Assembly: GCA_021209875.1 (NCBI GenBank)
Contig: JAGYVD010000008.1
Span: forward strand, 682,001 to 746,000
Source: Rosellinia necatrix
Lineage: Eukaryota; Ascomycota; Sordariomycetes; Xylariales; Xylariaceae
DNA: 64,000 nucleotides
Direction: 5' to 3'
Shown here piece by piece: positions 34,806 through 48,330 of the stretch; within the stretch, counting starts at the first letter, position 1; the number at the start of each line of letters is the position of its first letter. The notes below the pieces were generated by a model that saw nothing but the letters and a program-made list of their open reading frames with translations, did not search any database and was not told where the DNA came from. The position numbers and the translations under genes were made by a program.

Positions 34806-35473
34806 AGATGCTATGGTGATGACTGCCGCTATTGTCGCAGGCGGATTCCCCTAATCTTTCTCTCCATCAGCCGGCTGAGTATTGTTGAGTAGATCGGAAG
34901 GGGAATGGGATGCAGAGCTGTATGATGATTGTATGAATCGTTGGCCGTCATTGAATAAAAAGCGGGGGAAATTTATGATAACAGTGGAAATATATCCAAC
35001 TCATTAGATTATAGACTAGATTATAGACTACATAGATTTTTATTTTCATTTTCATTTTCAAGTCCAGGTCGAATGCTCGGATCTGGTAAACGCCTTCGAG
35101 TATAGCTTAGTATTACAAAGTGACACGTGGGGGCGCTCGAAATAGCCGGCAACGTCCATACAGAGAGATTGTAGTCGTATAACTATTGAATAATAAAATG
35201 TTTATTTGTTTACAACCCCAAACAATCACATCTAATAGCGGACAGTACAGGGCGGCGACCTCACAGGTCTACTATAGTTACTCGTGTCGGCCACAGCCCA
35301 CAACCAGTTGTACGATTCGACTCGATCTCGCTTTTACAATAGGTAACACAACCCGTCTCCTCCGCATTCCTAATTAATTTCATTTAGGCTCCCATATAGG
35401 TTGCTCAACCCTATTCTAGCTTCGTTTAATTAACATTTCGTTCAGACACCTACCGCCCTGCGCACATTCAACG
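34806..35473. other. intergenic region between two orphan genes
   Basis: AT-rich spacer with a short direct repeat (TAGATTATAGAC, near 35005-35030) and a TTTTCAT repeat near 35038-35060. No gene is seen, and it probably holds the promoter of the downstream gene. Confidence 0.5.
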
Positions 35474-36171
35474 ATGGCGAACGTCGAAAACGCGAGTCAA
35501 AAGTATGACCCTAGCGAAGCAGGCGCCCAGAGCCAGGGACAGGTCGAAGAGGACATCTACGACCTCGACGACCCGAACATGATCCCCAAGCTAGCCGCCA
35601 AAATCCTAGACGGATCCGCCAGAGTCGGAGGCGAAGTCACCTGTCGCTTCTCCGCTATACCACTCAACGGGCCTGACGCGTTCTCCCACGACATAGCGCA
35701 ATACGGAGACATCGCGGTTGAGAACAAGGACAGGCTGATCATCAAGGTCCCGCCGCGCAACCTCAACCTCCTCGACCACATCCGGCAGGTCTGGGTCTCT
35801 AAGTACCTGACGGCCCTCACCGAGTGCAAGATCACGGTTGGCACGCCAAACGAAAGCGACGGCAACACCACTCTCGTCATCGTCCAGCGTGTGCTCCTCC
35901 CCAAGACCGCGAACACGGGCAGGGCCGACACCCCACCCGCGAGCAACGCGGCGGCGCAAGGCCCGGCGACCATGGCGGGCGACTCCCCCGCGGTAGACGA
36001 GGAACAGACGGCGGCGGCACCTGGTGGAAATCGTCGGCCGGTATGTAGCTGCCCGGAATAATGGCAAAAGCTTTACCCGTATTAAGTTAGGATCTATACT
36101 GACTGACTACGCGCGCGCAGCGCCGAGCCTTGTCCCTCCCGCTGCCCAGCGTCCCTGACGAGCTGCGCTGA
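35474..36171 (+). CDS. unrecognised small acidic protein, 205 aa (orphan gene B)
   Basis: Two exons, 35474-36040 and 36121-36171, total 618 nt (205 aa, TGA). Exon 1 alone is open for 195 codons to 36061. The intron has a GTATGT donor, a CTGACTGAC branch region and a CGCAG acceptor. I do not recognise a family. Residues 25-125 look folded: EEDIYDLDDPNMIPKLAAKIL, GEVTCRFSAIPLNGPDAF, then RLIIKVPPRNLNLLDHIRQVWVSKYLTALTECKITV. The C-terminal 70 residues are Ala/Pro/Thr-rich and likely disordered. No signal peptide or membrane helix is visible. The clean ATG context, codon use and intron make a real gene likely. Confidence 0.6.
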
Positions 36172-37263
36172 AGAAGTTTCCGGCATCCTCCGCAACTACT
36201 GGGACGGACATGCACGTCAGGACGGATGCTCTCTTTGGCGGGGCGATGCACTTCGCCAGCCGGATATTGCGTAGCCTTTGATCGGTCTTACGGTGGAGGT
36301 ATTGCAAGTAAGCCGGTAGAATAAGATCGTCGCATCCAGCTTGGAGCATTAGGGGAATTATGTATACAAACAGAGCCTGGGTAGGGACTCAGATTGAGAT
36401 CAGGAATATTCTGGGATTTGGCGTTTTCCACGGCATTGATGGACAATGGAGGGGCATATCAACATGTGAAACTCAAGGGTTGGGGGCATCGGGCACTTCC
36501 ATCGCTAGATTATGAAGGGACAGATACGATGAAGTGGCAAATGGTAGGTAGTATCGTAAATACTGCCTACCAGGTACCTACCTATTGAGATACCTAGGTA
36601 AATTGAGTGGTACCTAGGTACCTGCAGTACTATTTATGGCCAATATCACAGTGCAGGCTATCCTGGCCGGGTGTCGTTCAAGTGTCTGCAGATGGTGAGA
36701 TACCTCGGAGCCTTGGTTCCTTCATCGGCATTGCCCCCCCATACTGTACGGCACTGTGCGTGTCTAGCTCTGCCCCTCCATAGTTCCGGGACCTCGTTGC
36801 CGCGCCGGCTGGTAACGGCTCTGAAGAGACCGAAGAAAGTTTGATAGTACCTACCCGTGCACCTAATTTCCTACGCCAATACTAGTACCAGAACTGGTTG
36901 TGTAGGTACTTACATCAACTTCCGAAGTTCCGAGGAAGGAGAACCTTCGGTAGGTACCTCAGGCTAGGTAAGTAGCAGGCAGGGAAGGTTCCGAGATGTT
37001 TCATCATGTCACCTTATTTCCCGCGGAATATCCTCAAATAGGTATTTACTTAAACCACCATACCACCATACCACCATATCACCTATTACCATATTATTTG
37101 AACATCATTCTTAAACTAGTCGCGCATTAGTGACCATCGGGTCCTGCAATTGAGTAAACCGATTGACCTCTCCCACCACCGACCCCAATTCTCATTCTCA
37201 TTCTCATTGTCAAGAAGCACGTATCAAACTCACTGAAACGAATTCCTCACCCTGCTGGCCGCC
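36172..37263. other. intergenic region, no gene seen
   Basis: This stretch contains dense TACCTAGGTA words at 36540-36630 and 36900-36980, a CATACCAC triplicate near 37055-37080 and a TTCTCA repeat near 37190-37208. It holds the promoter of the QPRTase gene. Confidence 0.55.
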
Positions 37264-38267
37264 ATGTCGAGAGAACAGCCCATCCACCACGGCTCTCTCG
37301 AGCATCTCCTGCCCCCGAGCTGGAAGGCCCAAATTACCGCCTGGCTAGCCGAGGATACGCCCTCATACGACTATGCCGGGTATGTCGTTGGGGACCATCT
37401 CCGCACTGCCACGCTATGGGGCAAGAGCGCGGGTATCATCGCCGGCATGCCGTTCTTCACGGAGATCTTCAAGCAGTGTGACTGCACAGTCGAGTGGCAC
37501 GCCGCCGAGGGGAGTCACATAGAGCGGCCGAAGGATGGGTCGCATAAATTCAAGGTTGCCACCGTTACCGGCCCCGCGCGCGGCTTACTGCTAGGAGAGC
37601 GTGTCGGCCTGAACCTACTTGCCCGCTGCTCCGGCATCGCCACAGTCAGCCGTAACTTACTCATCAGCCTACGCAGCGCCGGCTACCGGGGCATCCTAGC
37701 CGGCACGCGGAAGACGACCCCGGGCTTCCGGCTCATTGAGAAGTATGGCATGCTCGTGGGTGGCGCCGACACCCATAGGATGGATCTCAGCTCTATGATC
37801 ATGCTCAAGGACAACCACATCTGGAGTCGCGGCAGCATTACCGAGGCCGTTCACGCTGCCAAGCTCGTCGGCGGCTTCGCTCTGAAGGTCGAGGTCGAGG
37901 TGCAGAATGAGGAAGAGGCCGACGAGGCCATCGCTGCGGGGGCTGACGTTGTCATGCTTGATAACTTCACGGGCGATGGCGTCAAGATCGCTGCCAAGAG
38001 CTTACGAGAGAAGTGGAAGGGCAAGCGAGAGTTCCTGATCGAGGTGAGCGGCGGCTTACGCGAGGATAACGTATTCGATTATGCGAATAACGGTGAGTTT
38101 CCCCGGCTTCATAATCGCTTTATAATAATGCCGGAGAGACAAACCAGCTGACAGCTAGCCCTTTTTTCTTTGCAGATATTGATATTATCTCCACAAGTTC
38201 CATCCACCAAGGCACACCACACGTAGACTTCTCACTCAAGATCGATCCAACCCACGCGACGGCTTGA
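37264..38267 (+). CDS. BNA6: quinolinate phosphoribosyltransferase (nicotinate-nucleotide pyrophosphorylase)
   Basis: Two exons, 37264-38092 and 38176-38267, total 921 nt (306 aa, TGA). The enzyme turns quinolinate and PRPP into nicotinate mononucleotide, CO2 and pyrophosphate, the last committed step of de novo NAD synthesis. The N-terminal domain has YAGYVVGD and GMPFF. The barrel has LLGERVGLNLLARCSGIAT, GTRKTTPGFR (PRPP and quinolinate contacts), HRMDLSSMIMLKDNH, KVEVEVQNEEEADEA, VVMLDNF and IEVSGGL, followed in exon 2 by DIDIISTSSIHQGTPHVDFSLKI. All expected motifs are present and length is normal for the family. It stands alone; no other kynurenine gene lies in the window. Confidence 0.95.
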
Positions 38268-39630
38268 GGCGATAAAAAGCGACACTAGTGATCTGGGTAA
38301 TTGACTAGTGAATTTTCAATCGTTTGGGCGTTTTTTTTTTTTTCGGCTGGCTGGTAGGGCATGATGTCTCGATGCACTGCGCGCTTCATTATATTACATA
38401 GAACTTACCTTATGATTGGACCGCGGATAGATCCCTAGATTCAATCCGCTCCACGCTGTCAATGTAATTTTTTTTTTTTTCGACGTGTCTTTTTTTATTG
38501 TTTTACATAGGCAGGTGTAGTACCTTCTATTCATCAAATACCAAACGACCGGAGTAAATCCCGCTTGGTGCTCGGACGAGGTATAAAATAAAAAAAGATG
38601 ATTGCATATGTACTTAAGAAATATACCCTTGTCTCGGCGTGGGGGGCTGAAGATGACCAGGGCGTGGGCAGGTAGTGTACTTAATCCAACTACACAGCTC
38701 AACACACAACTGTCGACCGATCCTTATCTAGTCACCACCTGGTCGTCGCTAATGCACGAACGAGGACAGGTATCTAGTGAAATGACAAGTTTAGAGGCGC
38801 CAGATGGCTGGGCTTTGTCGCCGCTATACTATACTATACTATACTATATAATACCAAAAAAAAAAAAAGAATAGTTATAAAAAAAATCATCCGATATTTC
38901 ATAACTAGCCCGAGTACCAGTTATTCCCTCGATATGGTCCAGATTATCTCATCTAGTCTAGCCAGGCGGGGGATTTCTCTCTGTTGTAAAATATGATTAT
39001 TATTGACAAGTGGGCAGGGCAGGACAGGCTTGTGTGCGTTTTCCGTCTGTTTTTTTTTTTCCTTTTCTTTTCTTCATGTTCCCCCACTGACTTTGCAGGG
39101 GTGGTTTTTTTTTTCTTCTTCTTTCTTTCTTTTTACCATTTCTTTAAGACGAGATGAAACGAGACGATACGTAGGTATTCATTCCTACGATATTTCCCAC
39201 GAGGCATGTGGTTCATGTCTCCTCCTCTCACGGTACGGACGGACGGACGGACGGGGCCCAAGCCGAGCCGAAGTTGTCTTGGACAGATCACAGATTGGGG
39301 GAGGGAGGGGGAGGGGGGATCTATTGCCCTTATTCGTCGTCGTTATCATGATTCTCATCAGTGGCAGGGTCACCTACCGTCTGTCTAACATCAGCTTACA
39401 TTAGCTATGAGAGTAGAGCCTAGATAAGTCAAGTCAAGTATTGGGTTACAGTACTATTCGCGGCAGCGAAGTCAATCATGTAACACTACCTACCTAGAGC
39501 TAGCTAGCTAGCTAGAGCTGCGGGTGCCTGCCTGGGCCTTGGCCTTGGCCGGTGCCTGTGTTGATACCTATCTGGTTGCCGGTGCAAAGTTCAGTTTAGT
39601 TTAGTTCAGTTCAGACCAGTTCAGTACTAG

Positions 39631-39660
39631 GTATGGTATGGTATGGTATGGTATGGGATG
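39631..39660. repeat. (GTATG)n tandem repeat
   Basis: Five direct copies of GTATG followed by a variant copy, in a gene-free, repeat-rich region. Confidence 0.85.
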
Positions 39661-40144
39661 GGAAAAAACCCACTTCGCCGTCGTCGTCGTCGTCGTCGTC
39701 GTTGTGCATAGGCATGGCGCATTAGTCCCACACATTACACGCATTAAATCCCTTTTCTGCTGCCCGCAGAGACACGGGCAGCACAGCATAATCAAAGAGT
39801 TTTGCAAAAAAAATAAACAACATGGTACGGTAGGTACACATGGCATAGCGGGCAGCGCTTAGCTCTAGTGTACATACGTAAAGACGCCTCATCCTATTAC
39901 CCTGGCGTGGCGGGATGGGGAGGGAAGGGAAGGGGGAGGGGGGAAGGACCCCCCCTAGTCCTGCATGTGGTGTTGAGTTGCAGCTAACGGTTTGCCCATG
40001 GGTGGACTTTAGGTGGACTTTAGGTGGGGGGAAGGGGGAGGAGACAAAAGGCAATAAAAGGGAAGATGTAGCGTGAAAAAGTGATATATTATGTGGTTGG
40101 TGGTTTTTTTCAATCCTGTGTCACGCAGAGTTCGGTACTTTTGC

Positions 40145-40226
40145 ATGTGTGTGTGTGCGTGTGTGTGTGTGTATGTATGTGTGTGTATGTGTGTGTGTGT
40201 ATGTATGTGTGTGTATGCATGTGTGT
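40145..40226. repeat. TG/TATG-rich microsatellite
   Basis: About 80 bp of alternating TG with periodic TATG and CG interruptions. Confidence 0.85.
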
Positions 40227-41768
40227 AATGTGTGTCTCGACTTCGTATTAGTCCAATACTACGGCATGCCATGCCATGCCACGCCACGCCACGCCCAACG
40301 GAGGTTTTTTTTATCTCCCATATGCATAAGCATAAATAAAGGTACATTGCATACATACTTACATAAGTAAGATGGCTTACTTACACGATATCAAGCGAGC
40401 GTGGGGAAAAGCGGGATTCTTACGGTCAGCTCAGCCCAAGGGAAGGTTTTTTTTATCCATCGACTTGTATAACTATCTATTGGTGGCTTCCCTTGCTCCA
40501 TTTTATCCCGCTAATAGATTAGGTCCCCGGTTGTCAACGTGTATAGATCTAGTCTAATAGTGGCTGACTATGGGGCTTTTTTTTTTTGCCTTGTCTTATC
40601 CTGTCCTGGTCCCCCATGATCGAGACGATCTTGAAACACCTATGTAGGTCTCACAGTTGGTAAGAACCTTAAAAGAGAGGGGACAAGATAGTCCGGGCCG
40701 TAAAATGTGGCTTTTTTTCTCACTCCCTTGTTCGGGTTTACATGATATCCCGAGTATAAAAAGAATGCAAGACGAACAAAGAAACCCCCCCCCCTTCCCT
40801 TTTGTTCATTATTATACGATGAGAGAGAATGTGTGTGAGAGAAAAAAGGGGAAAAAGGAAAAGAAAAAAAAAAGAAAAGTAGATACTCAGGTCCTTTCTT
40901 GGTTATCATGGACACCCCGGAAACGTCGGGGGTTACAATAGAGAATTATCGGGTTGTGTTTATAGAGCGTATTTCCCAGAATTAATGACATATGTATTAA
41001 TCTCCCGAACGGGATAGGGTGTGCGGGTAGATGGCATCTAACAGTTTGAGAGGCTGAAAAGTGACACTACACGCGCCTAATGCAGCGCGAGCTGGTGCGA
41101 CGCACCCGAAGCCCACAGTAGCACTGCCGGTCATTGGCGTTGGTACGTGGCTTGAGGGGGGAGGAGTTTATGGACCAGAACTAGATTAGGGGTGTAATAT
41201 GTGTCAAATGGACCAAGATCCTTACCCCCCCCGCTCCCCCCTCTTTCCTCTTTTTTTAAGGCGAAGAGGGGGGAGATGGGGAGACGGGGACCGCATATCG
41301 GCCGATCCGGGGCGTATTATTTGCGTGTAGATGAAAAGGTGGGCGAGTTGCGTGTGCGGGCGTATGTATAAAGTGTATGCGGCCGGACCAAAAGTTCTTC
41401 CCATCAGACCCGAGACAGTCTAGGTGGTCTGGGGCCGAACCAACCGAATCCGGATTATGTATCTGCCATGGCCGCTGCTTGTGGCAGCACCTTGCGAGGC
41501 ACAGTAGTGTGTGTCCTTTATTTCCTGTAGAAAACAAAATAATAATAAAAACGCACCCCCTTGGCGTCTATATGATGAGGTCGCCGAACTGGTTCGAACC
41601 GACCTTTCAAACGGCGTCTTAGCCCGTTGCTTCTATACGCGGCTTTCGTGCTGTGGTAAAGACTCTATTCGACATCAAGTTAACTTAACTTCGATGAACG
41701 ATCGATGGATTTGGGGGGAGTGGGAAAGGATGAGCGGCTAAGCAAACAACCGAGGAGATATGAATTCC

Positions 41769-42829
41769 TTACACCGTGGTATATGGTTTCTTTGATTCGG
41801 CATTAAGATCGCTGAAGAATGTGGGCGCAACCGCGTCAAATTCTTCTCTGGTCCATCCACATTTGGTGAACAAGAGCCCGCAGTGGTTTTCTGGTAGTTG
41901 AGTTATTAGTAAAATGTTCCGAACCAGTCTAGAATAGGTCAAGGGGGGTGAATGGGTGATATCGGACATACCAAAGTGCTCGTTACAAATTTCGTTCATG
42001 ATCGCCTGTCGAGTTTGCAGTTTCTCGTCCTGCGCCCAATCACCTATGGGCAGGATCTCCGTCCTCTGGGCGATGCTCTCGAAGCCGGCCTCGACGAGCC
42101 AGAAGGGGCCGTTCGGCGAGGGGGTGAAGTCTATGTTGTTGCGCTCGCTGAGGTCACGCCACAGGTTCAGGAAGCTGGGGCAGAGCTCCGAGTCGCCGAA
42201 GTCCTTGTCGAAATCGAAGATCTGGATGGCGATCTCGGTCCACTCGAGGAGCCCGCCCGGCCTGAGCGCCTCGTAGGCCTGCCTGAAGATGACCGGCCAG
42301 TCGGTGACGCCACCCGCCAGCCCGCGGGCATGCAGAAAATCGACGGAACCCGCCGGTATTGGCCACGGGTTCTCGACGTTGCCGAGGGCGAAGCTGACGT
42401 TGGGTGGGACGGCGTTCGTCTTCTGGATCCGGCATATGTCGATGCCTAATATGTTGGCTTGCGGGTATCTGACGGCCATTTCGAGAGGCCAGAGGCCGGT
42501 ACCGCTTCCAAGGTCTAATATGCTCTCGACGTTCAATGGGATCCGCGTAGCTGTGAGGGCGCCATTTAAACAGTGTCTGAAAAGCCGGTGCTGGAGTTCC
42601 ATTCGTCGTTGCTCCTTCTCGTCGAAGGGTACAAAGATCCGGCCCGAGTGGTGGTATTTATGGCCGAAAGCCTCGATTGGTGGCGGCTCTTCTGCCGCCG
42701 AACTTCCGCCAGACCTGGACTTGCCACCGTCTTTTGGGGGGGACAATGGTTTCTGTAAGAATGTGTATTTAGCAACCCGGGATTGTCTTGACCCAACCTC
42801 GATTTACTGACCTTTCGCTGAGAAGCCAT
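41769..42829 (-). CDS. class I SAM-dependent methyltransferase
   Basis: Three exons on the minus strand: 42829-42812 (6 codons, MASQRK), 42752-41972 and 41890-41769. They total 921 nt (306 aa, TAA). Motif I is ILDLGSGTGLWPLEMA, followed by the acidic strand ILGIDI, then NVSFALGNVENPWPIPAGSVDFLHARG and EALRPGGLLEWTE. This is the Rossmann layout of fungal LaeA/UMTA-like methyltransferases. The substrate is unknown. No secondary-metabolism backbone gene lies nearby. The second intron (41891-41971, 81 bp, donor GTATGT, branch ACTAAT) is a multiple of three with no stop, so an unspliced form would add 27 residues. The first intron has a weaker GTCAGT donor. Confidence 0.82.
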
Positions 42830-43439
42830 TCTTCGCTACCGTTCGGTTCTTATGTACCTATGCGAGTATAGCTATAATTGGCAATGGCTTGACCACAAAA
42901 AGAAATGAAAAAAAAAAGATAGGAAAAAAAAACGGTTTGAGGGGTATTATAACCCGAGTGATTCCTTTCTTCTTTTATATGGTAAATCAACTTATAAATG
43001 AACCAAATAAAGAAACGTGAAAAGTGCTGATACCTACTCCATGCCCGGTAGTGTCGAGTTGAGTACCACACAAGTTATGTGATGTGTATCCGAAAAGGGT
43101 CCCCGCCCTTTGCTTCGTTGACCCGGACCCGTCGAATCACACATTGGCCGCCCGGTATGAATTCTACAGAAATAAGCTAAGCGGATAGAAGAGGCACCAT
43201 TCGAGGGATTCCCCCCTAAGCGAGGACGGTGCCCAGGAGCGAAGTCGAATCGCCTCACACGGCAGCTGGGCCGGTCTTACTTGCGTGCGTGTTTCTGCAA
43301 GAGGGGATGCGACTATGCTCGGCACGGCGGTGTCTGCACGTATGTAGACCTGCTCGTTTACTTGTTACTCGTTATGTAGGTGTCATTGTGTCGTGTCGTA
43401 TCGTGTTGCGGCGGCAGTCGTGGTACGTGATGGGTGTCT

Positions 43440-43505
43440 GTAAGTGTGTGTATGTGTCTGTGTATGTGTATGTGTGTGTATGTGTATGTATGTGTAATGT
43501 ATGTG
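43440..43505. repeat. TG/TATG-rich microsatellite
   Basis: About 65 bp of GTGTATGTGT-type repeat resembling the tract at 40145-40226. Confidence 0.8.
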
Positions 43506-46500
43506 TTGTGAGGTGAGCGTGCATATGAAGCCCGTATGAATGTTCCGCATCTCAACAATCGGCGATGCGTCTCTCATCACCACCAGATAGAAACTATAAT
43601 CATATAGACCGACGGATGCTGGGATCCGTACTGGGCTGAACGGGGATTTTTGCCTGGTGGTGGTCTACGATGTGCAGTCGTAGTCGCACACCACGAAAGA
43701 ATCCTGGACGGAAGATCTCCCAGCGCGCTATGATTGGGTTTATCCCGTGACAGATGACGGGTTTTCCCTGCGACGGCCTCAGACATGCATCTGGCGTCTT
43801 GTTTTTGCGGCTACGATGCGCTTCATGCATTCTACTATCCGCCTGCCTAGGTATCCTAGTCTCCGACTATCCGACTACGCAGCGAGTATCCCTTTTTTTT
43901 TTTTTTTTGTCCTTGTCGAAAGACAGGGCAGAATGTAGGCTCCGGGATTCGCACGCGGTCATCCTATTCACAATGCCCAATCAGTGGATCTTGGGCTTGT
44001 ATTCTTGCTCCTTGGTGGATGAAAGATCGATGCTTCCCGTTCGTCCCGGGGCAATCCTAAGCTTCTGACATACTATGAGAGTGGCTATTATAATAATAAC
44101 CTTAGTGTGTATGTACGTATTCCATAAGTCACCTCCACTACGACTAGTTAACCGTTTCGCTAGGGTCGTTTTGTGGTTCGTCCTTGATGAGACGAAAGCT
44201 TGGCTAATACAAAATCGAGTTAGATCAAGCCCTACCGTAATAGTGGTGTGGCCCTTTTCGCTTTTGCCGCACGTGCGTGTGCAGGTTCCAGGTTTGTTAC
44301 TAGAACACATAACGACCTGGGTAGAATGACGGCTTCCTCTAGAGGGTATCGGGGTGCATTTCCTCGTCCCTTTCGACTACACCGTTTCCCCTACATTCTT
44401 ATTTTTAATTTTGCCGTTGAATATACTGGTTATGGTACGAAGAGGGCGACTTAGATAGGCAGGCGGGAAGACAATTATACCGCGATTCAGGGCGAGTTGC
44501 GAAAATAAAGATGGGACTAATATAGAGTAGCGTGTAACAGATATTACAGTGACGGGAAATTAGAAATACTACCATAAGTATTTCATATGTATCTCGAATT
44601 GTTTCAACTTTGATCCTGCCGCCTCATTGCCGGCAGTTTGCTGACAAAACATGGGCAACACGAGATCATTCCCAATCATTATCAAACATGTCATGGTTAC
44701 CTAGGAATATTGAAAAGAAGGAAAAGAAAGGACAAAAAAAAAAAAGGAAAAAAAGGAGAAACGTTGACCTTGGGATGGGAAGGACTAGCCAAGTTAAAAC
44801 CGGCCTTATCCTGGGCGGGATATTACTCTGGGTCCAAGCTATGGCCAACTCTCGGCTTATTTACCCCGAACTTCTAGGTACGGCTTCGTCCCCGGTACTC
44901 ATTTCCAACCCCAAGCCGGGTCCTAGCCTTCTAGTTTCGGGCCGCTCTACTCTATAGAGGCAAGTGACGCCTCCGGCATGTCTGAGCGAGCGTCTAAGCT
45001 GCCGCTCAGATAGTAAGCGCCGGGTGCTTTTGTGTATGACGATTGATCTGTTATTTTATTTATAGTGGACCTAGTTATTCTTCGGTCACGACCGTTCGTG
45101 TAGGTAGGTAAACGGGGTCCGAGACAGACACGACATCGGAGGGGGGAGACGTAAATATACCTGGTAGGTAGGTAGGTAGGTAAGTAAGGTAGAATCATGC
45201 GCGGCCTCGGGGAGCCCATTTTGACTCACCTTCTGTGTTTATGCACCAGCATTTAGATAGTATATATTACACTAGGACCGGTCATATTCAGTCGAGACAT
45301 GCACAGGTCGGGCGGTCAATATGCATAACTAGTCCGTCATATAGCATCATGGGGTTGGGGGGGGAGAAGGGAAGGGATGGGGGGCAAGGGTTGGCCAGAT
45401 CTCTCAAGGAAAGGAAAGGACTAGACCGTTACACATTCAATGTCCTGCACGACATCCGGCACTGATAGTATCTCTATTTCATGTCGAAGGTCGCACCACG
45501 CGCTCACTCGTGGCGGCGGTGCATTAACCTAGCCTGACGCACAGCAAATCTTTTTTCTTTATTTTTATTTTTACATCGGCAGCACACAAGGCGATGCGAC
45601 GTGGAGCATGCCATGCAGCGAAAGTGTTACGACATGCGCCGGTCGGTGCAGGGCGTAAAGGTCGTCGTCACAGTCGCCATTATTTAATAACCAGTCCCTC
45701 TTTTAATATTCCTTCGAGGAGCAACTCGAGACTGAGAGGGCCACATCCCCAATGCCACGTCGTTGAGGGATAGGTCCATCCCATCATTTTCGCCGACGGC
45801 TCTCCCTTTTCTGAGGAGGTCCCCGGTTGTCCCTTATATCGTGTGACGCCCGATGCCCGTGCCCTATAGGCTCGTACAACTGCGCCGTAGTCTTGCAACA
45901 GGGGCGACGTATGTATGCGGACGGTATCGGAAGCGGACGCAAGGGAGCAGAATCATCATCATCATCATCAAAAAAAAAAAAAAAAACCGGTCAGCGCCAA
46001 GGGATATACAATGGCCAATATGCAAACCATTGGGTTGATCGGGTTGGAGAAAGGAAAGGAGAGCATAGCATCGCCTGTCGTCCTGTGCGTATGAAGTAGG
46101 TCCACGGCGCATTTGTTGGATTGACAAATCCGCCCATCGTCACATCCTGCCTCTCGCTGCATTCGCCTAACCTAGCTTCCCTAGTCCCTTCGATCATGGA
46201 TGGGTAGCTCGGCCAAGGAACGGATGGCTGTCACAAGGTGGGGGCGGAATTCAGCCCTCGCCATTGCATTGGGGAACCCTTTTCCCCTTCTTTCTCATTT
46301 CTGGAATACTATAATGTCTCTCTATGTTCCATCGCAGGGCAGGGCGGGGCCGACAGGGCAGCTTCTGCACAACAGATCACACACAGGATCTGCTGTCACA
46401 CGTAGATTCGTCATGATGGGGTCGGAGAGGCGGTCAGGGCGCTCAATCATAATCACGATATCGGGCGGGACCAACCGGACTGGCCTTCCTCTTTCTTTCC

Positions 46501-47466
46501 CAGGGAATGTCTTGCCGAGGACTTTCGCCGGCCTTTCCAGGGCATCGAGGCCGTAGCGATGGGATGGGCTGGCGCCCAGAAATCGGTGGACGGTGGATGG
46601 CATCTACCTATTCGCCCGGTCCCGAGATTCGCGAGAGGTGAGGCACTGCTGTCCACCGCTGACCGACCATGGGGGTTGGCCCAGTCTCTGTCTCGTGACA
46701 CAGACTGGTCTCAATAGACTTTCGTCAGATCCTGCCCCTTGGAGCGACTACTTCGGACACCGATGGATGCTGTGGTTTGTTTGGGAGCATGTGGACCGAT
46801 CGGTTCAACCTAAGGAACCACGTGCGCCTGTGGACTAAGGCCCTTAGCTGCGTCCCGAATGCGGATGGGACGCGGACTGCGAGTCTCAGATCAGATGGGA
46901 CATATGTTGATGGGGGTTGAGCTACGAAGCCAGCCAGCCGGTCATTCCGGTGGCGACAGGTTTCAGTGCCCGCGCCGGCGATACCGGAATTATCGAGGAA
47001 GAAGGGCCTTTCCAAGGCGAGACTCCAAGTCGAGATGTTACGTGACAAGAGCCGGTGCAAGTAAGCAGACTTCGAAGACAGAAAGAGGAGCCCATCACCA
47101 AATGTGGGTTCTTGGTCGCAGATCCGGGAGGCGAATTGACAACTGGTTGTCCTCGAGTCTCACATGACCACTAATAAGGAATGGCCGGATCACGCTTCAC
47201 TTCACCCGCGGCGGATCTTCGAGGAATCGGGTAGTCCGTGGGTCTCGGGTCCAAGGAATATTCGTCTCCCGGCGCGCACAGTTATTTATGAAGAACCATA
47301 GGGTACCAATATGAGCTCCTCAGCTCCATCACCCAAGCAAGTCTTTAGACCTCGCGTCTCCACGATAGAAGAGTGGGTGGGGGAGAAAAAAAAGGGGGGG
47401 AGGGGGAGGGGGGGAAGAAGAGACAACTCAAGGTATTGTATTCAGACTACTACTACCACCATCGCC

Positions 47467-47506
47467 CTGACTGACTGACTGACTGACTGACTGACTGACT
47501 GACTGA
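47467..47506. repeat. (TGAC)10 tetranucleotide repeat
   Basis: Ten uninterrupted copies of CTGA/TGAC in a gene-free region. Confidence 0.95.
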
Positions 47507-48330
47507 ACTCCCCGGGAGTGACCCCATACGGCATGTTCGGTCGGTCAGCTGCATCACCCACAGGCGCGCATCGCATGATCGATCAGGGGGGGGGGAGATC
47601 TCGCCGACGTCGGACAGGAAAACTCGGGGACGGGGACGGACGACCAACTCCACGTGGACGTGGACGTCGCCATCGCCTGTACATGAATATGCGCGGCCCT
47701 TCATGCCAACCAGACCTGCCAGACAGACAGACAGCCGACGTGGTGCACCCTCTGAAACGCCAGCTAACACGATCGACCTATCCCTAGACAGCTCGTAACA
47801 GCCCCCCCTCTCCCCCTTCTTCGTTGCCGGAACCACTCCGTAATAGGCTTCCCGGCGTTCCCGGCGACCCCCACGTCCAGGGCCCCCCGCCAGCGGAATA
47901 GGGGAGAGGAGGGGGTTTATGGGTGCCCTTTTGGAGCAAGGTGAGTGGACGAGAGAGAGAATCCGCGAATAACCTACCTACCAAATATCCCGAGGGGGGG
48001 GTTTCCCGGGAGTTGGCGGGCTTGGCAAGCCAAGACAGACGGTCACTGTAGTTTGGGGGAGGGGCAAACGTTCTACGTCGGAATTTATGAGAGGCGCGCG
48101 GCGGCGGCGGCACTCACCCGCCCGCTGTGGCCGCGGGAGTAATCCGGAGCGGGCGAGACATGTCACCCCATCATCCAGTCATACATCCATCCATCCATCC
48201 CGGGATTGTAGAAGGGGCTCGTATTGACTACCTATAATTATTTTCCTCATCTGCTTTGGGCGAGTTGTGTAGTCTAGACTCAAGTAGCGGCGGTCCAAGG
48301 ATGATCGATGCTACAATCGCTGTAGCTGTC

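Larger units (their letters stand above)
38268..41768. other. 3.5 kb gene-free, repeat-rich region
   Basis: The region between the QPRTase and methyltransferase stops holds many simple repeats: T runs at 38333 and 38469, ACTAT copies at about 38826-38847, GGAC copies at about 39237-39254, GTATG copies at 39631-39660, a CGT run near 39679-39702, a TG-rich tract at 40145-40226 and ATGCC/ACGCC copies near 40264-40295. No frame is convincing. Confidence 0.55.

Noticed and set aside
41580..41620. GGTTCGAACC B-box-like word as a tRNA
   Set aside because: The flanking bases do not form a T-stem and no A box lies at the right distance.
47467..47506. TGAC repeat as a CRISPR-like array
   Set aside because: It is a plain tetranucleotide microsatellite with no spacers.
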